Source: Patescibacteria group bacterium (GTDB lineage Bacteria; Patescibacteriota; Minisyncoccia; Phycocordibacterales; JACZSL01). Taken from it: a stretch of 53,003 nucleotides of DNA. Numbering within the stretch: position 1 is the first letter of the stretch; every line of letters begins with the position of its first letter. Shown piece after piece: positions 18,519 to 27,861 of the stretch. The position numbers and the translations under genes are program-made. The notes under the pieces are model-generated. The model searched no databases and was not told where the DNA came from. It saw nothing but the letters and a program-made list of their open reading frames with translations. The stretch is taken from contig JADFRL010000003.1 of the NCBI GenBank assembly GCA_022561335.1, positions 1 to 53,003 on the forward strand. The letters are read 5' to 3'.

Positions 18519-19772
18519 ATGAACTGGTTTTTAAAAGAGCAGTCAATCGCCACAAAATCCGCAGTAGCCATGATGCTCTTGGCACTCTTCGTGGGAGGAG
18601 CTTTTGTGATTGGTGTGAACGTCGGATCCTCAGGAGGGAGAAGCAGTGCCGATAGCTCTTCTTTGTTATTTAGCGGAAGTGACGCGCTTCAGCCCGTCGG
18701 AGTTGATTTTTCACCCCTATGGAAGGCATGGAACACTATCAATAACAAATTCGTACCCGTCTCGACTTCTACAAAAATAACCGATGCAGATAAAGTATGG
18801 GGCATGGTTTCCGGCCTCGCAGGTTCGCTTGAGGACCCGTATACCGTTTTCTTGCCGCCTGCAGATTCTGAAATATTTGAAGATGATATCAGTGGAAATT
18901 TTGAAGGGGTGGGTATGGAAATTGGAATGCGTAATAATATACTGACAGTCATAGCGCCACTCAAAGGAACTCCGGCAGATAGGGCGGGTATTATGAGTGG
19001 GGACAGTATATTGCGTATTGACAAAGAACCGACAGATAATTTGACTATCGATGAGGCTGTTAAGCGTATACGGGGAGAGAGGGGCACACCCATTATCTTT
19101 ACTATCGCACGGGACGGAGAAGGGGAGTTTCTTGAAATAGAAGTTATAAGAGATATTATCGAGATCCCAACCATTCAGACTGAACTGAGAGATGATGGTA
19201 TCTTTGTAATCAATCTATTTAATTTTTCAGCACTTTCACCCAATCTTTTTAGACAGGCACTGCGGGAATTTGTTCTCACAGGATCTAATAAACTTATTCT
19301 TGATCTGCGCGGCAACCCAGGAGGTTTTCTCGAAGCGGCTGTCGATATGGCAAGCTGGTTCTTGCCGACAGGAGAAGTAGTGCTTCGTGAGGATTTTGGC
19401 AGATATGAGAAACTAAGTGTTTATAGGAGCAAGGGGTACGATATATTTAATGAAAATTTGAAGATGGTTATACTTATTAACCGAGGTTCAGCTTCAGCTT
19501 CGGAGATTCTTGCGGGAGCACTTCAGGAGCACGGTATCGCGATGCTTGTGGGAGAAAAGTCATTTGGGAAAGGATCGGTTCAAGAGCTTGTTAAAATTAC
19601 TCCCGACACTTCTCTTAAAATAACGATTGCAAGATGGCTTACGCCCAATTCGGTCTCTATTTCAGACGGCGGGCTTACTCCTGATATAGAGGTTTCAATT
19701 ACTCCGGAGGATTTTGAAGCGGAGATTGACACCCAGCTCGATAAAGCAGTCGAAATTTTAGACGGCAGTTAA
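18519..19772 (+). CDS. C-terminal processing peptidase, S41 family (CtpA/Prc)
   Basis: PDZ domain and LILDLRGNPGGFLEAAVDMASWFLP...INRGSASASEILAGALQEHG...GEKSFGKGSVQ. Confidence 0.93.
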   Translation: MNWFLKEQSIATKSAVAMMLLALFVGGAFVIGVNVGSSGGRSSADSSSLLFSGSDALQPVGVDFSPLWKAWNTINNKFVPVSTSTKITDADKVWGMVSGLAGSLEDPYTVFLPPADSEIFEDDISGNFEGVGMEIGMRNNILTVIAPLKGTPADRAGIMSGDSILRIDKEPTDNLTIDEAVKRIRGERGTPIIFTIARDGEGEFLEIEVIRDIIEIPTIQTELRDDGIFVINLFNFSALSPNLFRQALREFVLTGSNKLILDLRGNPGGFLEAAVDMASWFLPTGEVVLREDFGRYEKLSVYRSKGYDIFNENLKMVILINRGSASASEILAGALQEHGIAMLVGEKSFGKGSVQELVKITPDTSLKITIARWLTPNSVSISDGGLTPDIEVSITPEDFEAEIDTQLDKAVEILDGS

Positions 19773-19830
19773 TAGTTATAAGTATGGTATATATCCTAAA
19801 ACATAAAATCTAAAACTGAAAACCTAAACT

Positions 19831-20286
19831 ATGAAAGTCATTTTGCTTGCAGATATCGCCAATGTCGGCCAAAAACATGATGTCAAAGAGGTTGCTTCCG
19901 GATATGCAGCTAATTTTCTCATTCCGCGTAAACTTGCAGAAATTGCCACAGACAGCAAGATAAAGAGGGTTAGCGAGTTAAAAAAACAGCATAAGGCAGA
20001 GCGAGAAGTTCAGGAGCAATTGCTCTCAAAAAATATTGAGTCCTTGAAAAATATTTCAATTGAGATAAAGGTTCCTGCAACTGAACAGGGGCACTTATTT
20101 AAGGGGATTCACAAAGAGGAAATTGTCTTACAACTCAAGGAGCAAGCACATATAGATATTGCACCAGAGATGATTGTCCTCAAGCATCCGATTAAGAAAG
20201 TAGGAGAATTGGATATGGAAGTGAGAGTGAGAGATAAATCAGGGACGTTTAAACTTATTATTTCTGCAGAGGGTCCTCTTAAATAG
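19831..20286 (+). CDS. rplI: 50S ribosomal protein L9
   Basis: MKVILLADIANVGQKHDVKEVASGYAANFLIPRKLA. Confidence 0.95.
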   Translation: MKVILLADIANVGQKHDVKEVASGYAANFLIPRKLAEIATDSKIKRVSELKKQHKAEREVQEQLLSKNIESLKNISIEIKVPATEQGHLFKGIHKEEIVLQLKEQAHIDIAPEMIVLKHPIKKVGELDMEVRVRDKSGTFKLIISAEGPLK

Positions 20287-20305
20287 TAAGGTGGTTTTTA
20301 AAAGA

Positions 20306-20333
20306 GAAGAATCCCCGCAAGCGGGGATTCTTC
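20306..20333. terminator. terminator hairpin after rplI
   Basis: GAAGAATCCCCGC-AA-GCGGGGATTCTTC, 13-bp perfect arms. Confidence 0.7.
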
Positions 20334-20741
20334 ATCTTCGGCTGGGTTTACTCTGGTGGATTGATGATTCCGCAATGTTTTATTATAGTGTGTCTTTAGT
20401 TTCAATCATAAAATTGAAACTATGCTGACACTAATATTTATTGATTAATTCGGAATATTTTGTCCACCGAGAGGTAAACTTATATAAATAGTTACAACTT
20501 CTGTGAAATAAGTCAATGACTAAAACTAACATAAGTCGTGTACAAGATGTGTACAAGTTGTGGACGAGGCAGTGTATAAGGTGTTGATTCTCTGTGCATT
20601 CTCAGTCAAAGTCTGTTCAGTGTATCTGAATACTGAAGCTATAGCAGCATAAATGATAAAAGTGTCCTTTGTAAAATATAGTTTTAAAAAACTGGGTTAT
20701 TCTGAAGTCTGAAAGAGTTTGTTTATGTGGATAAATAAGTA

Positions 20742-21014
20742 CTATAAGACATTTACAATTTTCTTTATAATCGTTTTCCCATTGAAAGAAATCTTTCTTT
20801 TTTTACCAAAAGAAACCTTCCCGCCCTTAAGAGCAAAAAGAGTATGGTCTTTACCCACTCCTACATTTTTACCGGCTTCTATTTTGGTTCCTCGCTGGCG
20901 CACTATAACAGAACCCGCTTTAGCGGCCGAACCGTCATAAAGCTTAACTCCAAGATATTTAGGTTTTGAGTCTCTTAAATTTTTTGCTGAGCCTCCGGCT
21001 TTTTTATGTGCCAT
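20742..21014 (-). CDS. rpmA: 50S ribosomal protein L27
   Basis: [62 protein letters not shown]. Confidence 0.97.
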   Translation of the reverse strand: MAHKKAGGSAKNLRDSKPKYLGVKLYDGSAAKAGSVIVRQRGTKIEAGKNVGVGKDHTLFALKGGKVSFGKKRKISFNGKTIIKKIVNVL

Positions 21015-21072
21015 ATGTTACATATTAATGACGTATGCCCTGTCATCAGTATGGTACTATGATAACAGTTGT

Positions 21073-21525
21073 ATGAGTATAAAGGAGAGGAATAAAAAAA
21101 TCAACAGTCTGCATGGCGAAGTGATCAGTCGCTTTGACGGAAGGCTCGGTTTCCTGTCTACGGATTTTTATATAGTCCTTATCATCATACTGGTCGGCCT
21201 TGGTGGATTTGGACTGGGGCGCCTCTCGGCTCTGGAAGAAAGCAGACTGCCAGTATATATAGAAAGTAATGAGCGTATTCAAACAAACATGAAGGGAGCA
21301 GTGGGAGATGCCCTTTCGGGTCTAGGAAGCTCAGGGCAGGAAGAGACAGTTAGCGGCAGTGGAGATGGACTGCTCGTTGCCTCAAAAAATGGCTCAAAAT
21401 ACCACTTCCCGTGGTGCTCAGGCGCACAACGCATGAAGGAGGAAAATAAAATTTGGTTTGACTCAGCAGAAGAAGCGCGCAAGGCAGGATACACGCCGGC
21501 GGCAAATTGCAAAGGACTCAAATAG
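21073..21525 (+). CDS. membrane-anchored protein with Ada-type metal-binding-like C-terminal domain
   Basis: TM segment then LVASKNGSKYHFPWCSGAQRMKEENKIWFDSAEEARKAGYTPAANCKGLK. Confidence 0.65.
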   Translation: MSIKERNKKINSLHGEVISRFDGRLGFLSTDFYIVLIIILVGLGGFGLGRLSALEESRLPVYIESNERIQTNMKGAVGDALSGLGSSGQEETVSGSGDGLLVASKNGSKYHFPWCSGAQRMKEENKIWFDSAEEARKAGYTPAANCKGLK

Positions 21526-21567
21526 TGTTGCACACGTATGGTAGCATACAATTAACAATATATTTTC

Positions 21568-22164
21568 ATGATCGTAGTAGATATAGAAGCAAGCGGAACT
21601 GAGTATCATAAACACTCAATTGTCAGTATTGGAGCGCTTGATTTTAGTATTCCGAGCAAAAGATTTTATGAAGAATGCCGTATATGGGATGGGGCACATA
21701 TAATGGATGAGGCCCTTGCCGTGACCGGTTTTACAAAAGAAGAAATTACGGACCCTAATAAAAAAAGTGAAGGAGAAATTGTAAAGGCTTTTTTAGAGTG
21801 GGCACATAAAGCAGAAGAGCATACACTCGTGGGGCAGAATGTCTCTTTTGATAGAGATTTTCTGAAAGCGGCGGCAGAACGCGCGCATTTAGATTGGCCA
21901 TTGGCATATCGTTCAATTGACACCCACACGCTCTGTTACATGCATATGGTAAGACGAGGAATCAAAATTCCCATAGCGAACGGGCACTCTGCTCTTAATC
22001 TGGATGCAGTACTTAATTACGTTGGTATTCCGGATGAGCCAACGCCTCACAATGCACTCACGGGCGCTCTCTCGCATGCTGAAGTGGCGCATCGATTGTT
22101 TTATGGCAGGCAATTGCTTCCTGAGTTTGAGGGATTTTCCATTCCCTGGGAGAAGTCAGTGTGA
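21568..22164 (+). CDS. 3'-5' exonuclease (DnaQ/RNase T-like)
   Basis: IVVDIEASGTEYHKHSIVSIGA (DxE), VGQNVSFDRDFL, HNALTGALSHAEV. Confidence 0.85.
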   Translation: MIVVDIEASGTEYHKHSIVSIGALDFSIPSKRFYEECRIWDGAHIMDEALAVTGFTKEEITDPNKKSEGEIVKAFLEWAHKAEEHTLVGQNVSFDRDFLKAAAERAHLDWPLAYRSIDTHTLCYMHMVRRGIKIPIANGHSALNLDAVLNYVGIPDEPTPHNALTGALSHAEVAHRLFYGRQLLPEFEGFSIPWEKSV

Positions 22165-22181
22165 GCCGAAGGTAGAAAAGC

Positions 22182-23615
22182 ATGTCATATATAAAACGTC
22201 CGACAACCATTGTCATATTCGGTGCCACGGGAGATTTGAACAGAAAAAAGTTAATGCCGGCACTCTTTGATTTATATACAAAGAGTCTTTTGCCCAAGCA
22301 GTTTAGAATAGTAGGTTTTTCGAGGCAAAAGTTGACGCATGATGCGTATCGCTCCTTTGTAAGGAATGTCATTGAGCAAAAAGGGCATAAGCACAGCAGT
22401 CGAGACGTAGATATCTTTTTAGACCATCTATTTTATTGCCCGGGCCTATTCGAGGACGCTGCTTCCTATGGGAATCTTTCAAAATTTTTATATGAACAGG
22501 ATGAAAAGTTGGGACAATGCAGTTGTAAGCTATTCTATTTGGCTGTCCCGCCCAATTTTTATGACACCATTTTTCAAAATGTGGCAGACTCAGGTTTGAG
22601 TATTCCCTGCGCAGGTGATAATGGATGGACGCGCATCTTAGTCGAGAAGCCCTTTGGAAAGGATTTGCTGACTGCTCAAGAGCTTGATAAAAAATTAGGA
22701 CTCTTGTTTGACGAGGATCAGATATTTAGGATAGATCACTACTTAGCCAAAGAGACGCTGGAGAATATTTTGGCGTTCCGCTTTTCAAACAGTATATTCC
22801 AGCCCGCCTGGAACAACAAATATATTGGAAAAGTACATATACAACTTTTTGAAGATAGCGGGGTGGGGAAGAGGGGGGCATTTTATGACGGGGTGGGAGC
22901 TCTGCGTGATGTAGGGCAAAATCATATACTCCAAATGCTTGCTCTCATAGCCATGGAGGACCCGGGTGTCTTTGAAGCCAAAAAAATTCGATTGGAACGA
23001 GAAAACGTCATACAGTCGCTCCGTGCATTCTCAAGAGAAGAGTGCGAGGAGTATACCGTGAAGGGGCAATATACCGAATACCGCAGAGAGGAGGGAGTAT
23101 TACCGCAGTCAAATGTTGAAACCTATTTTTACATTACCGCTTTTATTGACAACGAGCGTTGGAGAGGGGTGCCCTTTCATCTTGAGGGAGGTAAAAGGAT
23201 GTATAAAAAGAAAACTGAAATCACCGTTTATTTTAAGAAGCTTGATAGTTGTGTCTACAAGCTCGATGATAACAGCTCGGAGTACGGAAATGTTTTAAAA
23301 TTTGTCATTCAGCCCGAGGAAAAGATTAGTGTGCGCTTTTGGGTGAAAAAACCCGGCTTTGGCATGAAGCTTGAGCCTCAGCTTCTCACGTTCAGTTATG
23401 AAGACACCTCGGGCAGCAAGCATTTTCCCGATGCTTACGAGAAATTGTTCCTGAGCACTCTCGAAGGAGACCAGACGCTTTTTACGAGCAGTAGGGAGGT
23501 TGAAGCGGCGTGGGAGTTCATAACGCCGATTATGGAATATTGGAGGGACAAAGAACCGGTGCTCTACGGCAGGGGATGTAAGGAAGGCGGGATCCCTCTT
23601 ATGGGAAATACGTGA
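22182..23615 (+). CDS. zwf: glucose-6-phosphate 1-dehydrogenase
   Basis: TIVIFGATGDLNRKKLMPALFDLY; EKPFGKDL; RIDHYLAKETLENILAFRFSN. Confidence 0.95.
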   Translation: MSYIKRPTTIVIFGATGDLNRKKLMPALFDLYTKSLLPKQFRIVGFSRQKLTHDAYRSFVRNVIEQKGHKHSSRDVDIFLDHLFYCPGLFEDAASYGNLSKFLYEQDEKLGQCSCKLFYLAVPPNFYDTIFQNVADSGLSIPCAGDNGWTRILVEKPFGKDLLTAQELDKKLGLLFDEDQIFRIDHYLAKETLENILAFRFSNSIFQPAWNNKYIGKVHIQLFEDSGVGKRGAFYDGVGALRDVGQNHILQMLALIAMEDPGVFEAKKIRLERENVIQSLRAFSREECEEYTVKGQYTEYRREEGVLPQSNVETYFYITAFIDNERWRGVPFHLEGGKRMYKKKTEITVYFKKLDSCVYKLDDNSSEYGNVLKFVIQPEEKISVRFWVKKPGFGMKLEPQLLTFSYEDTSGSKHFPDAYEKLFLSTLEGDQTLFTSSREVEAAWEFITPIMEYWRDKEPVLYGRGCKEGGIPLMGNT

Positions 23616-23752
23616 GTAATAGGATGAACGGGAGGTCTTTCTAAGGGCTTTGGCTGAGGCGGCGTTTATCCCCATTTTTTCGTTACGCTTTAGGGGAGGG
23701 GGTATATAATATAGTAAGTAACACCGTAATTACTCAGAATATAGAGTACTAG

Positions 23753-24655
23753 ATGACAATAGGATATATAGGACTCGGGAAAATGGGCCTAAATATGATT
23801 GAGCGGCTTCTTGATAAAAAGTATGAAGCCGTTGTTTTCAATCGTTCCCCCGAGCCTGTGCGCAAGGCCGAACAATGGGGAGCTCGCGGTGCCTCATCTC
23901 TTGCTGATTTGGCTAAAAGACTTGCTCCTCCAAGGTTGATCTGGATTATGGTGCCTCACCGTGCAGTTGATGATGTACTTTCCCAACTGATGCCCTTCTT
24001 AGAGCCCGATGATACCGTAATAGATGGCGGTAATTCACCGTATGCGGCATCGGTAGAGCATTTTAAAGCTCTTAAGAAAAAAAATCTTAATTTTCTAGAT
24101 GTCGGTGTTTCGGGAGGACCGGAAGGTGCGAGAGAAGGTGCTTGTCTTATGATCGGCGGTGACAAACACACGTATGAGAGGTTTGAGGAGCTTTTCAAGG
24201 ATTTATCAATTGAGAAGGGATATAAGTACGTAGGGGAAGCGGGAGCGGGCCACTTTGTTAAGATGGTGCACAACGGTATCGAGTATGGAATGATGCAGGC
24301 TATAGCAGAGGGTTTTGCTATCATGGAAGCCTCAGACTATACCTTAAATCTCGCAGATATTTCAGAAGTATATAATCACAGAAGCGTCATTGAGTCTCGA
24401 TTAATAGGATGGCTTAACAGCGCCTTTCGGACTTACGGAGAGGAACTCAAGAATATTTCTGGTGAGGTCGCGCATACCGGCGAAGGAGAATGGACGATAA
24501 AAGAAGCTAGACGCCTTAATGTTCCCGCAGTAGTCATTGAACAGTCACTGACATTTCGGATTGCGTCTCAAGGAAGGCCAAGCTATACAGGCCAAATCGT
24601 TTCAGCCTTGCGCAATCAATTTGGCGGTCACAGTGTCATAAAAGACAGACATTGA
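23753..24655 (+). CDS. gnd: 6-phosphogluconate dehydrogenase, decarboxylating (short YqeC-like form)
   Basis: IGYIGLGKMGLNMIERLL; DVGVSGGPEGAREGACLMIGG; GHFVKMVHNGIEYGMMQ. Confidence 0.93.
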   Translation: MTIGYIGLGKMGLNMIERLLDKKYEAVVFNRSPEPVRKAEQWGARGASSLADLAKRLAPPRLIWIMVPHRAVDDVLSQLMPFLEPDDTVIDGGNSPYAASVEHFKALKKKNLNFLDVGVSGGPEGAREGACLMIGGDKHTYERFEELFKDLSIEKGYKYVGEAGAGHFVKMVHNGIEYGMMQAIAEGFAIMEASDYTLNLADISEVYNHRSVIESRLIGWLNSAFRTYGEELKNISGEVAHTGEGEWTIKEARRLNVPAVVIEQSLTFRIASQGRPSYTGQIVSALRNQFGGHSVIKDRH

Positions 24656-24725
24656 GCAAAGAACATGCAGGAGCATGTTTTTTATGTGCATCGATGTTTA
24701 AGCAGTTGACTAAACGTCATAAAAA

Positions 24726-25046
24726 ATGACCGAACAAACCTTTTCAAAATTAAAGCAGAAAGTAGAAGCTGACCGAAAGCGAAGCCGGCCTCTTTATTCT
24801 TCATTTGGAGCTCTGGGAGATTCAACAAGGTATGTCATCTTTAACGTACTGGTACAGCACGAGGGATTTTGTGTGAGTGATGTCGCTCGTATCGTAGGGA
24901 TAAGTGTTCCTGCAACCTCACAGCAATTGAAATACCTGGAATTGAGCAATCTTGTGATCCGAAAGCGGTCAGGTCGAAAAATCTGCTATGAGGTCAACGT
25001 CCGAAATGCCATTGCGCGGTCACTAACTCATTTAATGCAATCATGA
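24726..25046 (+). CDS. ArsR-type transcriptional regulator
   Basis: wHTH: LGDSTRYVIFNVLVQHEGFCVSDVARIVGISVPATSQQLKYLELSNLVIRKRSGRKICYEV. Confidence 0.85.
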   Translation: MTEQTFSKLKQKVEADRKRSRPLYSSFGALGDSTRYVIFNVLVQHEGFCVSDVARIVGISVPATSQQLKYLELSNLVIRKRSGRKICYEVNVRNAIARSLTHLMQS

Positions 25047-26257
25047 GAGTACTTATGTTGGGGTGGGAATTTCCACCGTACCATCATGGAGGATTGGGAG
25101 TAGCAAGTTTAGGTCTTGCGCAAGCTCTCGTAGAGCAGGATGTGGAAGTTATCTTCGTACTTCCCAAGAAACTTGATATATCGCATGATTCCATCAAGTT
25201 AGTCTTTGCTAACGTCCCCAACGTAAAGATTAAAAGTGTGGATACAGCGCTTACTCCGTATCTTGTGTCGCATGAGTACGCGCGTCTCCGCTCTCTAACT
25301 GGCAGCCTTGTATATGGAGGCAGTCTTTTTGAAGAGATGGCCAGGTATGCTGAATTAATCGGCGATATAGCGCGGGAGGAGGAGTTTGATGTTATCCATG
25401 CGCATGACTGGCTTTCATATCTTGCGGGGATAGAAGCAAAGCATGTAAGCGGCAAGCCTCTTATTTTACATGTACATGCGACAAGCTTTGATCAGTCGGG
25501 GAGGGGGCCGGTAAATCCACAGCAGTATGAAGTAGAAAGGCATGCAATGAATATAGCCGATGTCGTGGTTACTGTTTCGGAGTTCACCAAAGATACTATC
25601 GTTAACCACTACGGTGTAGATCCGCGAAAAGTTCAGGTGGTGCACAATGGAATAGAGACCGCTTCCTTAGACGATCGGGAGGACGATTTATTTGCGCTGA
25701 AGGCATCAGGGAAAAAAATTGTTCTCTATCATGGCAGGCTTACCATACAGAAAGGGCCAGACTATTTTATACGAGCCGCTAAGCGAGTTTTAGAATACAA
25801 TCCCAATGTTTTATTTATTATTTCAGGAGAAGGGGATATGGAGCATCAGATCATTCGTCTTGCCGCAGAATTAGGGATTTCTGAACATGTATTGTTTGCA
25901 GGAGCATTGTGGGACGAAGAGCGTGACCGTATGTACCGGGCCGCCGACCTTTATGTTATGCCTTCCGTCTCTGAGCCTTTTGGACTCACGCCGCTTGAGG
26001 CACTCATTAAAGGCGATACCCCTGTAATTATTTCCAAACAGTCAGGAGTCAGTGAAGTTTTGAAGCACGCACTTACAGTGGATTTTTGGGATATTGATGA
26101 AATGGCAAATAAAATTATTGCTGTACTTGGCAACGGTGCTTTATCAAAAGAACTGTCGACAAACGGCAGAAAAGAAGCCTTTGGCATTACGTGGCATAAG
26201 GCGGCCTCAAAAGTAGTAGAGATATATAACGATATTGTCAATTTCTTTAAAAAATAA
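25043..26257 (+). CDS. glycosyltransferase family 4/glycogen synthase-like
   Basis: GWEFPPYHHGGLGVASLGLAQAL; LYHGRLTIQKGPDYFIRAA; MPSVSEPFGLTPLEAL; overlaps preceding gene by ATGA. Confidence 0.9.
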   Translation: MRVLMLGWEFPPYHHGGLGVASLGLAQALVEQDVEVIFVLPKKLDISHDSIKLVFANVPNVKIKSVDTALTPYLVSHEYARLRSLTGSLVYGGSLFEEMARYAELIGDIAREEEFDVIHAHDWLSYLAGIEAKHVSGKPLILHVHATSFDQSGRGPVNPQQYEVERHAMNIADVVVTVSEFTKDTIVNHYGVDPRKVQVVHNGIETASLDDREDDLFALKASGKKIVLYHGRLTIQKGPDYFIRAAKRVLEYNPNVLFIISGEGDMEHQIIRLAAELGISEHVLFAGALWDEERDRMYRAADLYVMPSVSEPFGLTPLEALIKGDTPVIISKQSGVSEVLKHALTVDFWDIDEMANKIIAVLGNGALSKELSTNGRKEAFGITWHKAASKVVEIYNDIVNFFKK

Positions 26258-26274
26258 GGTATTATATAAAAACC

Positions 26275-27510
26275 ATGTTTTCAGTGTGTCTCTATTTTCA
26301 TATACATCAACCGTATCGAATAAAACGATACAGAGTTTTTGATGTAGGAGTCGACCATAATTATTTTAACGATTCCTCAGAAAGTGATCTCAATAATAAA
26401 AGAGTACTTGCTAAAGTGGTGCAGAAATCTTATCTTCCGACCAATGATGTGCTGTTCCACCTTTTAAAGAAGCATCCCGAATTTCGATTTGCCTTTTCAT
26501 TTTCAGGGGTGCTCCTTGACCAATTAGAGGAGGATTTCCCTGAGGTTATTGATTCGTTCAAGCAGCTTGTGGATACGGGACGCGTTGAGATCATGGGTGA
26601 TACGCATCATCACTCACTGGCCTTTTTTTATTCAAGACAAGAATTTGGACGACAAGTCCGCCGGCATCGGAAAATCATGAAGCGTATCTTTGGGCAAGCT
26701 CCGCGCGTGTTTCGGCACACCGAGCTTGCTTACAATAACGAATTGGCGAGGTGGGCTGAAGAAAACGGATACATGGGTATTATGGCGGAAGGGTGGGAGG
26801 GAGTGCTTGGGTGGAGAAGCCCTAATTTCCTATATCAGCCGCAGGGATGCTCAAAGATAAAAGTACTGCTCAAAAATTATCGATTGTCTGACGATATAGC
26901 GTTTCGTTTTTCAGAGAGGTCTTGGTCTGGGTGGCCGCTTGATGCAAAAAAGTTTGCTAAGTGGGTTTTGGCACATCATGGGAATGGTCAGACGGTAAAT
27001 CTTTTTATGGACTATGAGACATTTGGAGAACATCAATGGGAGGACACAGGAATTTTTGAATTTTTGAAATCTATGCCGGGAGAACTTTTAAAGCATCCCC
27101 ATACGACCTTTAAGACGCCCATTGAAGTAGTAGAATCAAATGAAACAGTGGGTGTTATCGACGTACCGCATATTCTTACGTGGGCAGACACCGAGCGTGA
27201 CCTCACCGCGTGGACAGGAAATGATATGCAGAAAGCTTCAATTGGCGCACTCTATGCTTTGGAGGATGATATGCTAGCGAGTGGGGACAGCGGGCTTATT
27301 GAAGATTGGCGCCGGCTTCAAACGTCTGACCATTTTTATTACATGTGTACAAAATGGTTTGCGGATGGTGATGTCCACGCTTATTTTAATCCATACGACT
27401 CACCTTATGATGCTCATATTTCATTTATGAATACCTTAGCTGATTTAAAACTCAGGGTGGCTCCGCGGGGCCATTCTAAGAAGAAGCGAAAACAGCTTGC
27501 GTTGGTATAG
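26275..27510 (+). CDS. glycoside hydrolase family 57 (alpha-amylase-like)
   Basis: FHIHQPYRIKRYRVFDVG; VFRHTELAYNNELARWAEENGY; MDYETFGEHQWEDTGIFEFLKSMP. Confidence 0.9.
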   Translation: MFSVCLYFHIHQPYRIKRYRVFDVGVDHNYFNDSSESDLNNKRVLAKVVQKSYLPTNDVLFHLLKKHPEFRFAFSFSGVLLDQLEEDFPEVIDSFKQLVDTGRVEIMGDTHHHSLAFFYSRQEFGRQVRRHRKIMKRIFGQAPRVFRHTELAYNNELARWAEENGYMGIMAEGWEGVLGWRSPNFLYQPQGCSKIKVLLKNYRLSDDIAFRFSERSWSGWPLDAKKFAKWVLAHHGNGQTVNLFMDYETFGEHQWEDTGIFEFLKSMPGELLKHPHTTFKTPIEVVESNETVGVIDVPHILTWADTERDLTAWTGNDMQKASIGALYALEDDMLASGDSGLIEDWRRLQTSDHFYYMCTKWFADGDVHAYFNPYDSPYDAHISFMNTLADLKLRVAPRGHSKKKRKQLALV

Positions 27511-27559
27511 AGGATAATTTCTTTTATTATTGTAATTATTAGCATAGTATTTTAAATAT

Positions 27560-27841
27560 ATGTCACGTCGAAAAAAGAATTTTACATCAATTTTACCGGA
27601 GCACTGCTTTTGGATTTACCACGGCCCTATAGTGAGTGATTTGAAAGAATTGCGTGGAGCGCTAAGGGGAGATGTAACCAACGAGCAATTCAAACATCAC
27701 GTGACAAAGGAGAAAAACGATTTTGCACATTGGACGTTGGATACATTAAAAGATAAAAGCTGTTCAGTTGTTTTAAAAAAGACATGTACTAAGAAGGGAA
27801 CTATACGTGCCCTTACGGAATGCCTTTCGAAGTACGAATAG
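27560..27841 (+). CDS. DUF5752-like protein
   Basis: CFWIYHGPIVSDLKELRGALRGDVTNEQFKHHVTKEKNDFAHWTLDTL. Confidence 0.65.
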   Translation: MSRRKKNFTSILPEHCFWIYHGPIVSDLKELRGALRGDVTNEQFKHHVTKEKNDFAHWTLDTLKDKSCSVVLKKTCTKKGTIRALTECLSKYE

Positions 27842-27861
27842 TTATATTGCGATTATAAAAC

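Noticed and set aside
20287-20741. Calling this interval oriC
   Set aside because: Most boxes are imperfect, dnaA is not nearby, and the dif candidate about 18 kb away with orientation convergence argues for terminus proximity; kept only as a lower-confidence finding
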